From: Anodontia alba
Lineage: Eukaryota > Mollusca > Bivalvia > Lucinida > Lucinidae
Length of the DNA stretch: 64,000 nucleotides
Direction of reading: 5' to 3'
NCBI GenBank assembly: GCA_964016985.1
Contig: OZ024835.1
Location: 62,766,828 to 62,830,827, forward strand
The notes below the pieces were generated by a model. That model ran no database searches. It was given only the letters and a program-made list of their open reading frames with translations, and was not told where the DNA came from. Position numbers and translations under genes: made by a program. This document shows positions 1-10,433 of the stretch, piece by piece (the first letter of the stretch is position 1; the number at the start of each line of letters is the position of its first letter).

Positions 1-24
1 AAAGAAGATAAGATTCATATCTGG

Positions 25-95
25 TTAATCCATTTATGCCAAATGGACTCTTCTAACCTTCGAACCGGTCCATTTCTACTGGATGAGGTGTCTGG
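25..95. mobile_element. Family E1 fragment
   Basis: TTAATCCATTTATGCCAAAT and GGACTCTTCTAACC match one end of family E1 (ends TTAACCCATTTATGCC). Confidence 0.7.
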
Positions 96-100
96 ATTGT

Positions 101-209
101 ACAGTCGAACTTCAATATCTCGAACACCGATGGCTCGTTTACCACGGCTAATTCGAACTGGTTTTTTAGTCCCTACGAAATTCTTCCAATAGCCTAAGAA
201 AACAAATTC
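101..209. mobile_element. Family C fragment
   Basis: The terminal CAGTCGAACTTCAATATCTC through AAGAAAACAAATTC matches one end of family C. It is cut off where the family A copy at 210 begins. Confidence 0.8.
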
Positions 210-761
210 ATCATGAAAACATGCCTATATAATGTTGGCCCTCTTAAATCCCACTTTTATATAGTAAAACTGGGGTTTACAGGGGTATACCTTATTTTTC
301 TTGTTTCTGCTCAAAAACATAGAAGGTGGGTACTCGTTAGAACCGCTGAGGCGGTTCTAACGAATACCCATAATCTATGTTTTGAGCAGAAATATGAAAA
401 ATATCAGACATCACGAAAACACACCTATATAATTTTGACCCCCTTAAACCCCACTTTTATATAGAAAAACTGGGGTTTACAGGGGTATACATTATTTTTC
501 TTATTTCTGCTCAAAACATAGATTGTGCGTACTCGTTAGAACCGCCTCGCCGAGGCGGTTCTAACGAGTACTCACAATCTATGTTTTGAGCAGAAATATG
601 AAAAATATCAGAATTTTTTATCTGAAAATTTTCAATTTTTTTGGTGGTAAAATTTTCAATATATTTGAATAGGCATGTTTTCGTAATGAGTTTTTCATCT
701 GAAAATTTTCAGTTTTGGAGGCGAAATTTTCTATACATTTGCATAGGCATGTTTTTATAAT
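210..761 (+). mobile_element. Family A MITE copy, interrupted by another family A copy
   Basis: The left part 210-408 and the right part 689-761 form one element around the copy at 409-688. Family A elements have ends CATCACGAAAACATGCCTAT, a GGGGTTT/AAACCCC inner hairpin on one side, a GAAAATTTTC hairpin on the other, and a central palindrome AACATAGATTGTGGGTACTC.. over GCCTCG/CGAGGC. Confidence 0.85.
409..688 (+). mobile_element. Family A MITE nested in a family A MITE
   Basis: A complete 280-bp copy in the same orientation as its host copy, inserted after ATATCAGA of the host. Confidence 0.92.
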
Positions 762-813
762 GCGGGACAGCAATTAAGTCCGCGTTTTGGACTCAATTGC
801 GGTCTCGACCGAT

Positions 814-850
814 GTGTGTGTGTGCGTGTGCGTGTGCATGTGCGTGTGTT
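814..850. repeat. GT/GC dinucleotide repeat at the CUB6 donor
   Basis: GTGTGTGTGTGCGTGTGCGT and onward. On the minus strand it is a CA-rich run beginning three bases after the donor GTAACA. Confidence 0.92.
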
Positions 851-852
851 AC

Positions 853-1049
853 CTCAAGATAGTCGTAGTCAAACGGATTTGCTCCAGTTTCGATATCTAT
901 GTTAGAAAGAAAACCGTGGATCACGTGAGTTCCGTCACCATACCAAACGCAATCGAGATTGTCATCATATACACCATCCCCATCACTGTCTAATGGACTG
1001 ATCCAATCAGATGTGCTGTTTAGGACTCCACCACAGTCAAACGACCTCC
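853..1049 (-). CDS. Multi-CUB protein: CUB6, first half exon
   Basis: This 197-bp exon lies between acceptor CCTCTAG and donor GAG|GTAACA. It encodes DCGGVL (Cys1), SDWISPL, the acidic loop DSDGDGVYD, LDCVW (Cys2) and FDYDYLE. The cysteine that should precede the DYLE end is missing: the sequence reads GANPFDYDYLE. A few residues after the Trp are also lost compared with CUB2 and CUB4. A family A MITE starts 11 bp upstream of the exon, and a CA-rich microsatellite follows the donor at once. The second half must lie to the left of the window. Confidence 0.88.
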
Positions 1050-1059
1050 CTAGAGGATA

Positions 1060-1243
1060 CATCACGAAAACATACCTATAGAATTTTGACCCCCTTAAAC
1101 ACACTTTCATATAGTAAAACTGGGGTTTACAGGGGTATACAATTTTTTTTCTTATTGCTGCTCAAAACAGAGATTGTGATACTCGTTAGAACCACCTCGC
1201 CGAGGCGATTCTAACGAGTACCCACAATCTATGTTTTTAAGCA
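1060..1243 (+). mobile_element. Family A MITE, right third missing
   Basis: Left end and central palindrome are present, and the sequence stops just after the palindrome. Its end lies 11 bp upstream of the CUB6 exon, so it borders the intron branch and pyrimidine region. Confidence 0.88.
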
Positions 1244-1423
1244 TTTAAATATTTAGCATTTATAAGAATAATTAGTAATTAACTAATAACACACTGCTTC
1301 CTATACTTTCCTACAGAAGTGGTACGGAAACTCTATACAGGTAAACGTCAGATGCATCCAATAATCAAGAAAGATAATTCGCTACTGAAACCTGATAGCC
1401 ATGTCATATTGCTCTACATGGTG

Positions 1424-1490
1424 GCGAGCAGTGTGGACCCTGATCAGACGCTGCGTTATACACTGTTCTGACCTCTCTGTCCTAAAACGT
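1424..1490. repeat. AGACGC-core fragment
   Basis: AGTGTGGACCCTGATCAGACG followed by GCTGCG and ACACTGTTCTGACC is a decayed copy of the E core palindrome. Confidence 0.7.
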
Positions 1491-1518
1491 AGGTTAGATA
1501 CGGTAACTAATTTCAAAG

Positions 1519-1853
1519 TATAGTTGACTCTAGTTATCTCGAATTCGCTTATCTCGAATAACCGTTTATCTCGAAGTGAAAATCTGGTCCCTGCCTAAAC
1601 ATGAAAATCTAACAACAGGTAAAAAATATTGTGGAAAAGAGGAGAAATTGCTCCTAAGGAGCAATTTCTCCTCTTTTCCACAATATTTTCAATATCTCTC
1701 TAACTTCAAGAATATAATTACATGTATGTTTGTTAAATGTGGTTAATCGAATTATTTTTTCCTCAATTCGGCAAATCTGAAATGTCGAGTTATGGATATC
1801 TCGAAGTATTTCAGAGAGTCCCTTGGTATTCGATAATGAGAGTCGACTTTAAT
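1519..1853. mobile_element. Family B MITE, complete
   Basis: Family B has ends CAGTCGACTCTCGTTATCTC and a central palindrome GTGGAAAAGAGGAGAAATTG..CTCC. This copy has both ends and a clean palindrome at 1628-1690. Confidence 0.9.
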
Positions 1854-1875
1854 TGCAAGATTCCTGCACAAATAT

Positions 1876-2141
1876 CGCGAAAACATGCCTATATAATTCT
1901 GACCCCCTTAAACCCCAATTTTATATAGTAAAACTGGGGTTTACAGGGGTATACATTATTTTTTATATTTTGCCGAAAAACATAGATTGCGGGTACTCGT
2001 TAGAACCGCCTCGCCAAGGCGGTTCTAACGAGTACCCACAACCTATGTTTTGAGCAGAAATATGAAAAATATCAGAGGTTTTTATCTGAAAATTTTCAGT
2101 TTTTTTTTCCTATATATTTGAATAGGCGTGTTTTTGTAATG
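1876..2141 (+). mobile_element. Family A MITE
   Basis: Near-complete copy; the first bases of the left end are replaced by ATATCG. It lies directly beyond a family B element. Confidence 0.9.
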
Positions 2142-2224
2142 ATATGCAAAACTCAGCATAATCCGGAAGTTTGTACGGAGATAGACCACCCGTTCCACTC
2201 CAGTGCAAAGGGTGTTTGGTTGTG

Positions 2225-2373
2225 TTTATTCAAACCATGTTTCATAGAAATTGCTGTATTTAATGCAAACCGTGAAGACCCAGATCAGACGCCGCGTTCC
2301 GCGGCGTCTGATCTGGGTCTAACCTGTTTGCCAATTTTCATTTTTATGGGACGCTAGGCACAAATGGGGTTAA
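2225..2373. mobile_element. Family E1 MITE, partial
   Basis: It holds the core palindrome CCCAGATCAGACGCCGCG and its complement (2278-2320), then the end TGGGACGCTAGGCACAAATG. Confidence 0.85.
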
Positions 2374-2492
2374 ACCCAAAACAAAGTACTGTCGACTCTA
2401 GCTATCTCGAAGTCCGTGGGACTCTCTGAAATACATCGAGAGATCCGTTTCTCGAAATATCAGATTTGCAGAATTAAGGAAAAAAATAAATC

Positions 2493-2770
2493 CATTCCGA
2501 AAACACGCCTATTCAAATATATAGAAAATTTTACCTCAGAAACATAGAATTTTCAGATAAAAAAATCTGATATTTTTCATATTTCTGCTTAAAACATAGA
2601 TTGTGGGTACTCGATAGAACCGCCTCGACGATGCGGTTCTAACGAGTACCCACAATCTATGTTTTTGAGCAGAAATAAGAAAAATAATGCATACCCCTGT
2701 AAACCCCAGCTTTACTATATAAAAGTGGGGTTTAAGGGGGTCTAAATTATATAGGCATGTTTTCGTAGTG
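2493..2770 (-). mobile_element. Family A MITE inside a family B element
   Basis: Complete copy in reverse orientation. Family B sequence (AAAAAATAAATC on the left, ACATTTCACAAAGGAATATG on the right) continues on both sides. Confidence 0.9.
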
Positions 2771-2892
2771 GAACATTTCACAAAGGAATATGTAATACGG
2801 ATTCCTGAAGTAAGAGACATATTGAAAATATTGTAGAAAGAAATTGCTCTTTAGGAGTAATTTTTTATCTTTTCCACAATATTTTGTCACTT

Positions 2893-3180
2893 CATCAGGA
2901 AAACATGTCCAAGTAATTTTGACCCCTCAAACCCCACTTTTATATAGAAAAAAAAAATGGGGATTGCAGGGATATTCATGATTTTATTCTTATTTCTACT
3001 CTAAAAACATAGATTGTGGGTACTCGTTAGAACTGCTTTATTGAGGCGGTTCTAACAAGTACCCCCCTCAATTTATGTTTAAATCAGAAATATAAAAAAA
3101 TAAAGATTTTTTTTAATTGATACTTTTCATTTTTACAGCCATAAAAAATTCCATTATATTGAATAAGCGTGGTCTCGTAA
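2893..3180 (+). mobile_element. Second family A MITE inside the same family B element
   Basis: A diverged complete copy. It splits the family B run TTTTGTCACTT from TGTTGTAAGATCTTCATG. Confidence 0.88.
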
Positions 3181-3396
3181 TATGTTGTAAGATCTTCATG
3201 TTTGAACAGGGGGCCAAGTTTTCACTTCGAGATAAGCGGTTATTCAAGATAACGAGAGTCGACTTTACTCGAACAGACATGCATGAGCACACAGTGCAAA
3301 CCTACAACAAACTTTTACGGCTTGCACATCTGCGCAATATGGTCAGAGTCTTCGTTGTCCGCGTGAAGAAACGTTTCATCCTTGGCTATCCAAAAT

Positions 3397-3626
3397 ATTA
3401 CGGAAACACTCCTATTCAAAAAAGGAAATTTTCTGATAAAAATTTCTAATATTTTTCACATTCCTTCTCAAAACATAGATTGTGGGTACTCGTTAGAACC
3501 GCCTCCTACAATCTATGTTTTTTGAGCAGAAATAAGAAAAATAAAGTATACCCCTGTAAACCCCAGTTTTACTATATAAAAATGGAGTTTAAGGGGGTCA
3601 AAATTGTCTAGGTATGTTTTCGTGAT
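3397..3626 (-). mobile_element. Family A MITE with shortened palindrome
   Basis: Both ends are present; the central palindrome has lost most of one arm (GAACCGCCTCCTACAATC). Confidence 0.88.
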
Positions 3627-3639
3627 GTGTGCCCAGTGA

Positions 3640-3850
3640 AGATTCTGATCAGACTGCGAGAAAGGGTAGGCTGATCTGAATCTTCGCAGCGCGCAGTTAA
3701 TTGAAGGTACGTTTTCTGACGTTGCGACTCAATTGCCTGCATTGTTGGTAAATCAGTTAGCAAGTAGTCAAATTAGATTCGGATACGCAGGCTGATTTCA
3801 TTTTTCGTTGGGCACACATGTCAGATGGTACGTTTCTCACGTTGCGGCTC
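3640..3850. mobile_element. Family F-like repeat, partial
   Basis: TGAAGATTCTGATCAGACTG, AGGCTGATCTGAATCTTCGC and TTTCGTTGGGCACACATG are family F hallmarks. Confidence 0.75.
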
Positions 3851-4018
3851 GAATAATAAAGATTATATTTCTTTGAGTGATCAAATTAATGATATCAGAG
3901 CAATTTGCATGAAATAGTTATTAATAGAAACTAATTATCTCACATAGCTTTCACGAAATTTAATTTTTCCCATATGAATCTTTAATATTTTAACACTTTG
4001 TTATATATTTCATGATAT

Positions 4019-4245
4019 GGGCCGCGCCTTACGGAAACGTGTCTTCGGCCATACGCGGACAGCGAATGCCAAGATCGGCCTGCGCATCTGCACTGTCTGA
4101 TCAGGGCATTCACTGTCCGCTATCAGAAACATTGAATACTATAGAATGTATGAATGGAGAACAAATGCCCGGATTATGCTTTACTTGATATGAATGTGCG
4201 CATTTTGCACGTGTTTGAAGGCACTTTTTCGTTTGATGCGGCAAA
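4019..4245. mobile_element. Family R MITE
   Basis: Starts GGGCCGCGCCTTACGGAAAC with TACGCGGACAGCGAATGCC; it is the reverse of the copies near 52506 and 56709. Confidence 0.82.
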
Positions 4246-4327
4246 CATATAGAAACAGAGAAATTATGCAAGAAAATAATATTTTAATTTATGTCTTTCC
4301 AAACCATATTAACCTTTACCATTTTCT

Positions 4328-4562
4328 AGGGTAATTCAACAGACGACAAATTGATGATATTTTTCTTATTTTTCCCAGAAAACAGGATTTGACATTTCAT
4401 GCGAATTGTCTCCAATATCTTATTTTTCCCAGAAAACAGGATTTGTCATTTCATGCAAATTGTCTCCATTGGAGACAATTTGCATGAAATGTCAGATTCT
4501 GTTTTCTGGGTAAAATAAGATGAATATTTCAAAATGTCGTCTGCTGAAATTTTTACCTAGAG
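4328..4562. mobile_element. Foldback repeat with duplicated left arm
   Basis: AACAGACGACAAATTGATGA pairs with ATTTCAAAATGTCGTCTGCT. The arm CCCAGAAAACAGGATTTG..CATTTCATGC is present twice on the left and once, inverted, on the right. Confidence 0.85.
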
Positions 4563-4775
4563 TGCCAAGCGTTAAGTACACTGAATTCACATCAGATTTC
4601 TGCAACTAAAGGAGACACTTTTTGTGACTTCCTGTTTACTAAGGCCATTCGGAAACAGGAAAGAACATGCTCCCAGGGAGAGCAACACTATTCTTTTAGA
4701 AGGAAAGAAAATCGATTTCACAGAGTTGCTTCCTTTGAAAATGTATCAATTTCCCTTACATGTAACTTTCGTTTT

Positions 4776-5007
4776 AGCCGGGGACTAGCATTTCCTACAA
4801 GACTGCATGTGCGCACAGCGAACACTCAGATTAGCCTGCGCCTCAACACAGGCTGATCAGTCTTCCCTGTCTGTCTGAAGTGGCTTTGGATCCTTGGCTA
4901 CCCACAGATGCTCTACGAAGACTTGATCAGCATGCGTGGACGGGCAGGATAATCTGATTCTTCGCTGGGCGCTCAAGCAATCTTGTAGGACATGCTGTGC
5001 CCTGGCT
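4776..5007. mobile_element. Family F MITE beside the CUB5 exon
   Basis: Ends AGCCGGGGACTAGCATTTCC and GACATGCTGTGCCCTGGCT form inverted repeats of about 27 bp around GATCAGCCTG-type inner repeats. It ends 14 bp from the exon at 5022. Confidence 0.85.
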
Positions 5008-5021
5008 CCTATGATAAGTAC

Positions 5022-5190
5022 CGTCATACTGGACATAGCCTGCCTCGAAACCGGTTCCACGATGTGCGGTGTCAGAGCCAGTATGGAAGAATACAAAAAG
5101 GTTATTGGATTGACTGGTAATCACTGTGGGTTTCACTAAATTACAGAAAGTGCCAATCAGCATCTCTTCCGGAAGCAAACCATCATACAC
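5022..5190 (-). CDS. Multi-CUB protein: CUB5, second half exon
   Basis: This 169-bp exon lies between acceptor TTCCAG and donor G|GTACTT. It encodes VYDGLLPEEM, LIGTFCN (Cys4), ITSQSNNLFVFF, HRGTGFEAGY and VQYD, a regular CUB second half of the odd type. A 232-bp family F repeat ends 14 bp beyond its donor, leaving the splice site intact. Phase is 0 in and 1 out. Confidence 0.92.
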
Positions 5191-5794
5191 CTGGAACAAA
5201 TTTCTTAGGGTTACAGTGAACTAATAATTTTTCCTAGAGCGCCATAGTAATTCGACTTTTGGTGGTCAAGAGTTCTTTTCAGGGTATGGCTGTGCTTCCA
5301 AATTTTGATTTACTTTAAAAACCAGTCTTAGCACAGCGCAACAAATAAGAAAACACACAACTGTTACTGTAACCAGCACTTTCTGAGACTTTTTGGAGGC
5401 TGAATGTACCAACCACTCAATTGGTAGGTATCAAAATTTAAACCTTTTAAATTTCACCACTTCCGAAGTAAAAATGGCTCCAACAAACACAAAATAATTA
5501 TTTCTTTTAAGCAATAAGAAAAGTACACACAAACCTTTTCTATAAAGTAGAATAATAAGTCTTAATTCATTTTAAAGTTTATTTTTAACTAATCACAAGT
5601 AGCCTATATTTAATAAATAGCCCGATCTTTTTTGCACCAATTGGCTGTCCTAACACAATTGTTCCATGTGTTCAGAGCTTTTCTCAACTCAGAAGTGTTG
5701 GTCAATCCGGAAGTGTTTCTCATCGCCCTATCTTTTGGTGCCTCGGGAAGGCTGTGTTTCGTGACCGTGACATTTTTTTTTATGGATTTCTCAT

Positions 5795-5885
5795 TTCTAC
5801 AAAAACATATTGTGGGTCTCATTAGAAGCGTCTCACTGAGGCGCTTCTACTGGGTACCCATATTACATGGTTTTATGGATGTTTA
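5795..5885. repeat. Palindrome with CATTAGAAGCGTCTCACTGA core
   Basis: AACATATTGTGGGTCTCATT pairs with CTACTGGGTACCCATATTAC; again related to the A and C core. Confidence 0.72.
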
Positions 5886-6058
5886 ACGTATCAAAATGAC
5901 CATTATGCCAGATTTTGGCAGCATATTCATGCGGTAGGATTTTGGTCTAGCGTATCAATCTTTTAAAGGCTATAATGTTGTAAGCTTATCACATGTACTT
6001 GTTTTGCCGGGAAAAGATGAAACTTTTAACCCACGAACAATATGCTGTCATATCATCT

Positions 6059-6357
6059 ATAGTCGATCCTCGTTATCTCGACTTCGCTTATTTCGGATAC
6101 CCGCTTATATCGAAGTGAAAATCTGGTTCCTCTCTTAACAGGTAACAAAATATTTCTTAGGAGCAATTTCTCCTCTTGTCCACAATATTTTCAATATATC
6201 TCTAATTCCAGGAGTCAAATTACATATTCATTTGTGAAATGAAGTTGTTCGATTTATATTTTCCTCAATTCTGCAAATCTGATATGTCCAGGTATGGATA
6301 ATTCAAACTAATTTCAGACAATTCCTTAGACTTTGAGATAACGAGCTTCGACTGTAT
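6059..6357. mobile_element. Family B MITE
   Basis: Ends TATAGTCGATCCTCGTTATC and GATAACGAGCTTCGACTGTA. Confidence 0.88.
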
Positions 6358-6604
6358 ATAGCAAATGTATAACTATACATAATGATCGCCCCTCGTATCC
6401 AACAGCTTCAGACGCAAAAATATACCATATCTACCTTACCAGAGAGGTCTCAGCAAACAGTGTATACCCAGACCAGATGCTGGAGAACCAGGGTCTACAC
6501 TGTCTCACACATCCAGCTGTTTTAGACACATCTACAGGTAGCAAAATATATAGTATGAGTGTTTAGAAAGTGTGGAAAGAAGTAAATGTCTCCTTGTTTG
6601 ACTA

Positions 6605-6958
6605 TACAGTCGATGGCTCGAACATCTTTTGGACCATGGAAATTCGTTCGAGACATGAGTAGTTCGAGCCACTGAGGGTTAATCATGGCACCAGTTCAGG
6701 AAGCAAATAGCGATAATTTAGGAAAATCATTTCGATTTTCTACACAATGATTGTATGTTGAGTGTACTCATTAGAATCGCATCGATGAGGCGATTCTAAT
6801 GAGTACACACAACATACAATTCCATGATAAAATAAGAAAAAATCCCTAAATATTTGCTTTCTTGAGTAATTGGAAGAATTTTCTAGGGACTGAAAAAAGA
6901 ATTCGAATCATCCACGGTAAACGCGCCATCCGTGTTCGAGCCATTGAGGGTATACTGT
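6605..6958. mobile_element. Family C MITE, complete
   Basis: About 354 bp with ends ACAGTCGATGGCTCGAACAT and GTGTTCGAGCCATTGAGGGT, and a central palindrome around GTACTCATTAGAATCGCATC at 6770-6825. Confidence 0.9.
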
Positions 6959-7193
6959 AGTTAGGTTTACATATTCGGGTCCTGTAATATCGAAGATGGC
7001 GTAAAATTTGTAAGGGTCACTTATGATGTCTAATTGGCCGAAACTAGTTAGTCTGGTAAAAAGAATTGACATCAGGTGGTTTCGATTTTCTGTGTGGGTG
7101 TGTTAACTGCTCTCTACAGATTGGGGCGGGGTAGGGGTGGAGGAAAGGTGGGAGCAATCCTTTATAACTTATTCAGGGAAAAAGTGGTATTAC

Positions 7194-7393
7194 CATGACA
7201 TAATCAGTATCGCACTGTCCAGACACTTGATCCCCCGGGATATCCATGCTAAGAAATTTTAGCTGAACAACAGTTCCGTTTTCCACAGTGATATTCCACC
7301 AACAGTTTTCGCCTTTATCATAAACTCCATCCCCATTCCTATCGTTTGATTGTAGTTCACCCGCTGAACTTCTCATGTTTGTGTTGCAGGGAC
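7194..7393 (-). CDS. Multi-CUB protein: CUB5, first half exon
   Basis: This 200-bp exon lies between acceptor TTTACAG and donor ATG|GTAATA. It encodes PCNTN (Cys1), SSAGELQ, the acidic loop DRNGDGVYD, ENCWWNI (Cys2), VVQLKFLSMDI and QCDTDYVM (Cys3). It departs from its sisters by lacking CGG at the start and the Pro before the loop. A family C end and a family A MITE begin 13-28 bp upstream of its acceptor, so the intron end is crowded by insertions. Phase is 1 in and 0 out. Confidence 0.88.
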
Positions 7394-7403
7394 CTGTAAA
7401 TAA

Positions 7404-7420
7404 TTACAGTCGAGCCTCAA
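7404..7420. mobile_element. Family C end fragment
   Basis: Seventeen bases including ACAGTCGAGCCTCAA match the family C terminus and stop where a family A copy begins, just upstream of the CUB5 acceptor. Confidence 0.6.
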
Positions 7421-7933
7421 CATTACGAAAACATGCCTATTCAAATGAAAGTTTTACCACCAAAAAATTAAAATGTTCAGATAAAAAATCTGATATATTT
7501 CATATTTCTGCTCAAAACATATATTGTGGGTATTCGTTAGAACCGCCTCGGCGAGGCGGTTCTAACGAGTACCCACAATCACTGTTTTTGAGCACATTAC
7601 GAAAACACGCCTATTCAAATATACAGAAAATTTCACCTCCAAAAACTGAAAAAAAATTCAGATAAAACCTCTGATATTTTTCATATTTCCACTCAAAACA
7701 TAGATTCTGGGTACTCGTTAGAACCGCCTCGCCGAGGCGGTTCTAACGAGTACCCACAAACTATTTTTAAGCAGAAATAAGAAAATGAATGTCTAGCCCA
7801 GTAAACCCCAGTTTTACTATTTAAAAGTGGGGTATAAGGGGGTCAAAGTTATATAGGCATGTTTTCGTGATGAGAAATACGACAAACAATGTATACCACC
7901 TGTAAACTTATGGTTTTGCTGTACATTACTTAA
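7421..7933 (-). mobile_element. Family A MITE copy, interrupted by another family A copy
   Basis: The left part 7421-7593 stops at GTTTTTGAGCA; its decayed right part resumes at 7873 (AGAAATACGACAAACAATG). Its start is 28 bp upstream of the CUB5 exon. Confidence 0.8.
7594..7872 (-). mobile_element. Family A MITE nested in a family A MITE
   Basis: Complete copy in the same orientation as its host copy. Confidence 0.9.
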
Positions 7934-7935
7934 AA

Positions 7936-8142
7936 GTACAGTAAAACCTGTGTAAGACAGCTACCTTTGAAATTGACCTTTGTGGTTGATGTGGAAAGGT
8001 GGTTGTCTTATAAAGGTACATGTCTGCAAAATGCTAGCAAAATTACATGACATGTACCTTTATAAGACAGGCAACTTTTTCCACATCAACCACTATTTAA
8101 AGTCAGTCTCGAAGGTGGCTCTCTTACACAGGTTTTACTGTA
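7936..8142. mobile_element. MITE with TACAGTAAAACCTGTGTAAG ends
   Basis: Inverted ends of about 31 bp (TACAGTAAAACCTGTGTAAG and complement) and inner arms around CATGTACCTTTATAAGACAG. Ends in TA fit Tc1/mariner-type MITEs. Confidence 0.88.
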
Positions 8143-8394
8143 TACATATCACATAGATGTGTCAAATTAATGTTTGTTACAGTGCTGCACATAAATATAC
8201 CCAAAAGAAAAAAAAACGATGCGCCTCTTTTCTTTTCTTTGGTGTGTTTCTTGCTTACAAAAGATCAGTCTTTCCAGATTAAATTTATTTTATGTTTTCT
8301 AGATAAGGTTCGGTACAATGAGTTTTTAACCCTTTGCTTTAAAGCTCAATGCTTAAATGCCCATTTGTAATGCTTAACTCTTAAAGCACCAAGC

Positions 8395-8510
8395 AAAAGT
8401 GTAACATACGAAACTGTAACTTTTTCAGAGGAAATAAAGCTTGGCATTTCACGCGACAATTCACATGAAATGCCAAGCCTTCCCTTATCTGAAGAAAAAA
8501 AAACACACCT
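8395..8510. repeat. Palindromic repeat with AAGCTTGGCATTTCACGCGA arm
   Basis: The arm GCTTGGCATTTCACG pairs with CATGAAATGCCAAGC. A relative lies at 25285. Confidence 0.75.
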
Positions 8511-8940
8511 AGAAATGCATTTTTCATTGGTGTTGAAAGGGTTAAGCCTTTTCTGACCAATGCACTGCTACTGCTTGCAAAAGTATCAACGTGAGGGAAA
8601 TTGCTTTATATTAAAAAAAGTGTAGAGTTAACTGAAAATTTTTACCCCCTAAATTTGATTTCAATCCTAAACTAACAAATTTCGTTGAGTACTTTTACCC
8701 CTTCAACTTTAGTTTCAATGCTGATTTTTTAAAAATTCAAAGCTGAAATACCTTTAACTCCCTCTTATTTAGAGCTCTGAATTCTAAACTAGGTCCTTAT
8801 TGGCAAGCGTAATGCATTACTATTTTTTCTTGTTTTGCCACGAAAGTGTATGATGTGTTGTTGGTAAACATTAGCAGCGCCTCGCTATGGCCCTGACAAT
8901 GAATAAAACATAATGTTTAGTTTTTTAGAATGTCTGTTAC
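8511..8940. other. No feature seen
   Basis: AT-rich intron sequence between CUB4 and CUB5. Nothing recognised beyond short T and A runs. Confidence 0.6.
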
Positions 8941-9021
8941 CAAATACCTTCTAGCCACACAAAACTGGCATACAATTGTTGCATTTTGCCGCCAGACAAA
9001 CCCTGTCGGGAATTAGATTAC

Positions 9022-9181
9022 CTTTAGTTTGAAAGTACGTGATGTTAAACCCTCTGTGCCACCGACGATATCCATCAGAAAGAAAAGTAACTCGCATTGT
9101 GTTAGACATAGATGATATTGTCTGTGTGTCTTCAACGCCTCCACAGATAGTTTCGATAAGAATTTCACCATTGTCATATAT
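9022..9181 (-). CDS. Multi-CUB protein: CUB4, second half exon
   Basis: This 160-bp exon lies between acceptor TGTTACAG and donor G|GTAATC. It encodes IYDNGEILIETICGG (Cys4), SMSNTMRVTF, RRWHRGF and NITYFQTK. The acidic YDG turn has become YDNG. NITY is a possible N-glycosylation site at the same place as NATY in CUB2. Phase is 0 in and 1 out. Confidence 0.92.
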
Positions 9182-9234
9182 CTGTAACAAGGAGCATCTT
9201 AAAAAGAAAATAAGCGACGAAGAATAGTACTTTC

Positions 9235-9570
9235 TTTTTTATTTTATTTATTTATTTATTTATTTATTTTTTATTTTTTTTTTTTTTTGGCAATTTTCCA
9301 ATATTATCATAGATGTTCCACAAGAGATTTTCACTTTACACCCGAAACCTTGACAGTTTCCTGGTCAAAATCGCACCTACTATGTACAGCGCCTGGTGAG
9401 AGTGTATCTATTTTCGCCGCCGCACTCGCTTTTCTTCGTACGATAGCTACTTTTCGTCATTTAGACATACCGCAACATAAACCTATGGAATAGCTGTCCA
9501 GTCAGATGATATTAACAAGTAATATTTGTAAAAAACAAACAAACAAACAAAACAAACAAACAAAACAGAT
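9235..9570. repeat. T-rich and AAAC simple repeats
   Basis: TTTATTTATTTATTTATTTA near 9245, poly-T to 9288, and AAACAAACAAAC near 9535. Nothing coding seen between. Confidence 0.85.
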
Positions 9571-9654
9571 ACACGACGTAGAAACGAAAGTATATTTACT
9601 TACTTATAACAATGAAAAAAAGAAACAGGACAGATTCATAAACAAAACAAAATA

Positions 9655-9722
9655 GTCCTTGGATTCGAACACACAACCTTCCGCGTGGGAGGTGAGCACC
9701 CTCCCGAGAGAGCTACAGGGGC
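9655..9722 (-). repeat. tRNA-like sequence (pseudo-tRNA or SINE head)
   Basis: In reverse it reads CTGTAGCTCTCTCGGGAGGG, CTCCCACGCGG and TGTTCGAATCC, like A box, anticodon region and B box. Acceptor stem pairing is not evident, so a working tRNA is unlikely. Confidence 0.4.
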
Positions 9723-10155
9723 TGTTTCGGCACCGCTCGAAAAATAATTATGTATCATTTTTCTAATGCAATAAATAAACAGAAATCAATAATTTGCGTG
9801 TGGAAGGACAAAAGAGTCTTTATCGTTCGAGAAGAATTACAAGTATCCTGTTTTTATTTTTATCATTTTCCTTTTTATTGTCTGTGCTATCCGCGCAGGT
9901 TTTCGTCTTGAAAGCACAAAGAATAATTTACAATGAATAAGACAGCCGGCTCTTTTACGGTAATAGCACAAAAGGTCATTTTGCAGATTCATTCCGTTTG
10001 TATGGCAAATTCGTGATTTCATACTGCTGCTGACAGCGCTAGCTGAATAACAACTTGCTGGATTTAACTTCTTCTTCTTCTTTCGCTTTACCATTTTTTA
10101 TCGTCATTTTTAAATCTAACAAGTGAAACTTTCTACCATCCCTTACTTTACATAT

Positions 10156-10433
10156 CATCACGAAAACATGCCTATATAATTTTGACCCCCTTGAACCCCA
10201 CTTTTACATAGTAAAACTGGGGTTTACAGGGGTATGCATTATTTTTCTTATTTCTACTCAAAACATAGATTGTGGGTACTCGTTAGAACCGCATCGCCGA
10301 GGCGGTTCTAACGAGTACCCACAATCTATGTTTTGAGCGGAAATATTAAAAATATCAGATTTTTTTCTCTGAAAATTGTCATTTTTTGATGGTAAAATTT
10401 TCAGTACATTTGAATAGGCATGTTTTCGTAATG
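10156..10433 (+). mobile_element. Family A MITE, complete
   Basis: Clean 278-bp copy with all three hairpins, in the intron between CUB4 halves. Confidence 0.93.

Larger units (their letters stand above)
2389..3274. mobile_element. Family B MITE interrupted by two family A copies
   Basis: It starts TACTGTCGACTCTAGCTATC and ends GATAACGAGAGTCGAC. Once 2493-2770 and 2893-3180 are set aside, the order matches the intact copy at 13047-13356. Confidence 0.88.

Noticed and set aside
793..852. THAHAHAHAH extension of CUB6
   Set aside because: This is intron read-through of the CA repeat beyond the donor at 851-852.
3117..3449. 110-residue plus-strand frame
   Set aside because: It is assembled from family B, family A and other repeat sequence.
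9655..9722. Functional tRNA gene on the minus strand
   Set aside because: Box-like sequences are present, but the acceptor and anticodon stems do not pair well, so I list it only as tRNA-like.
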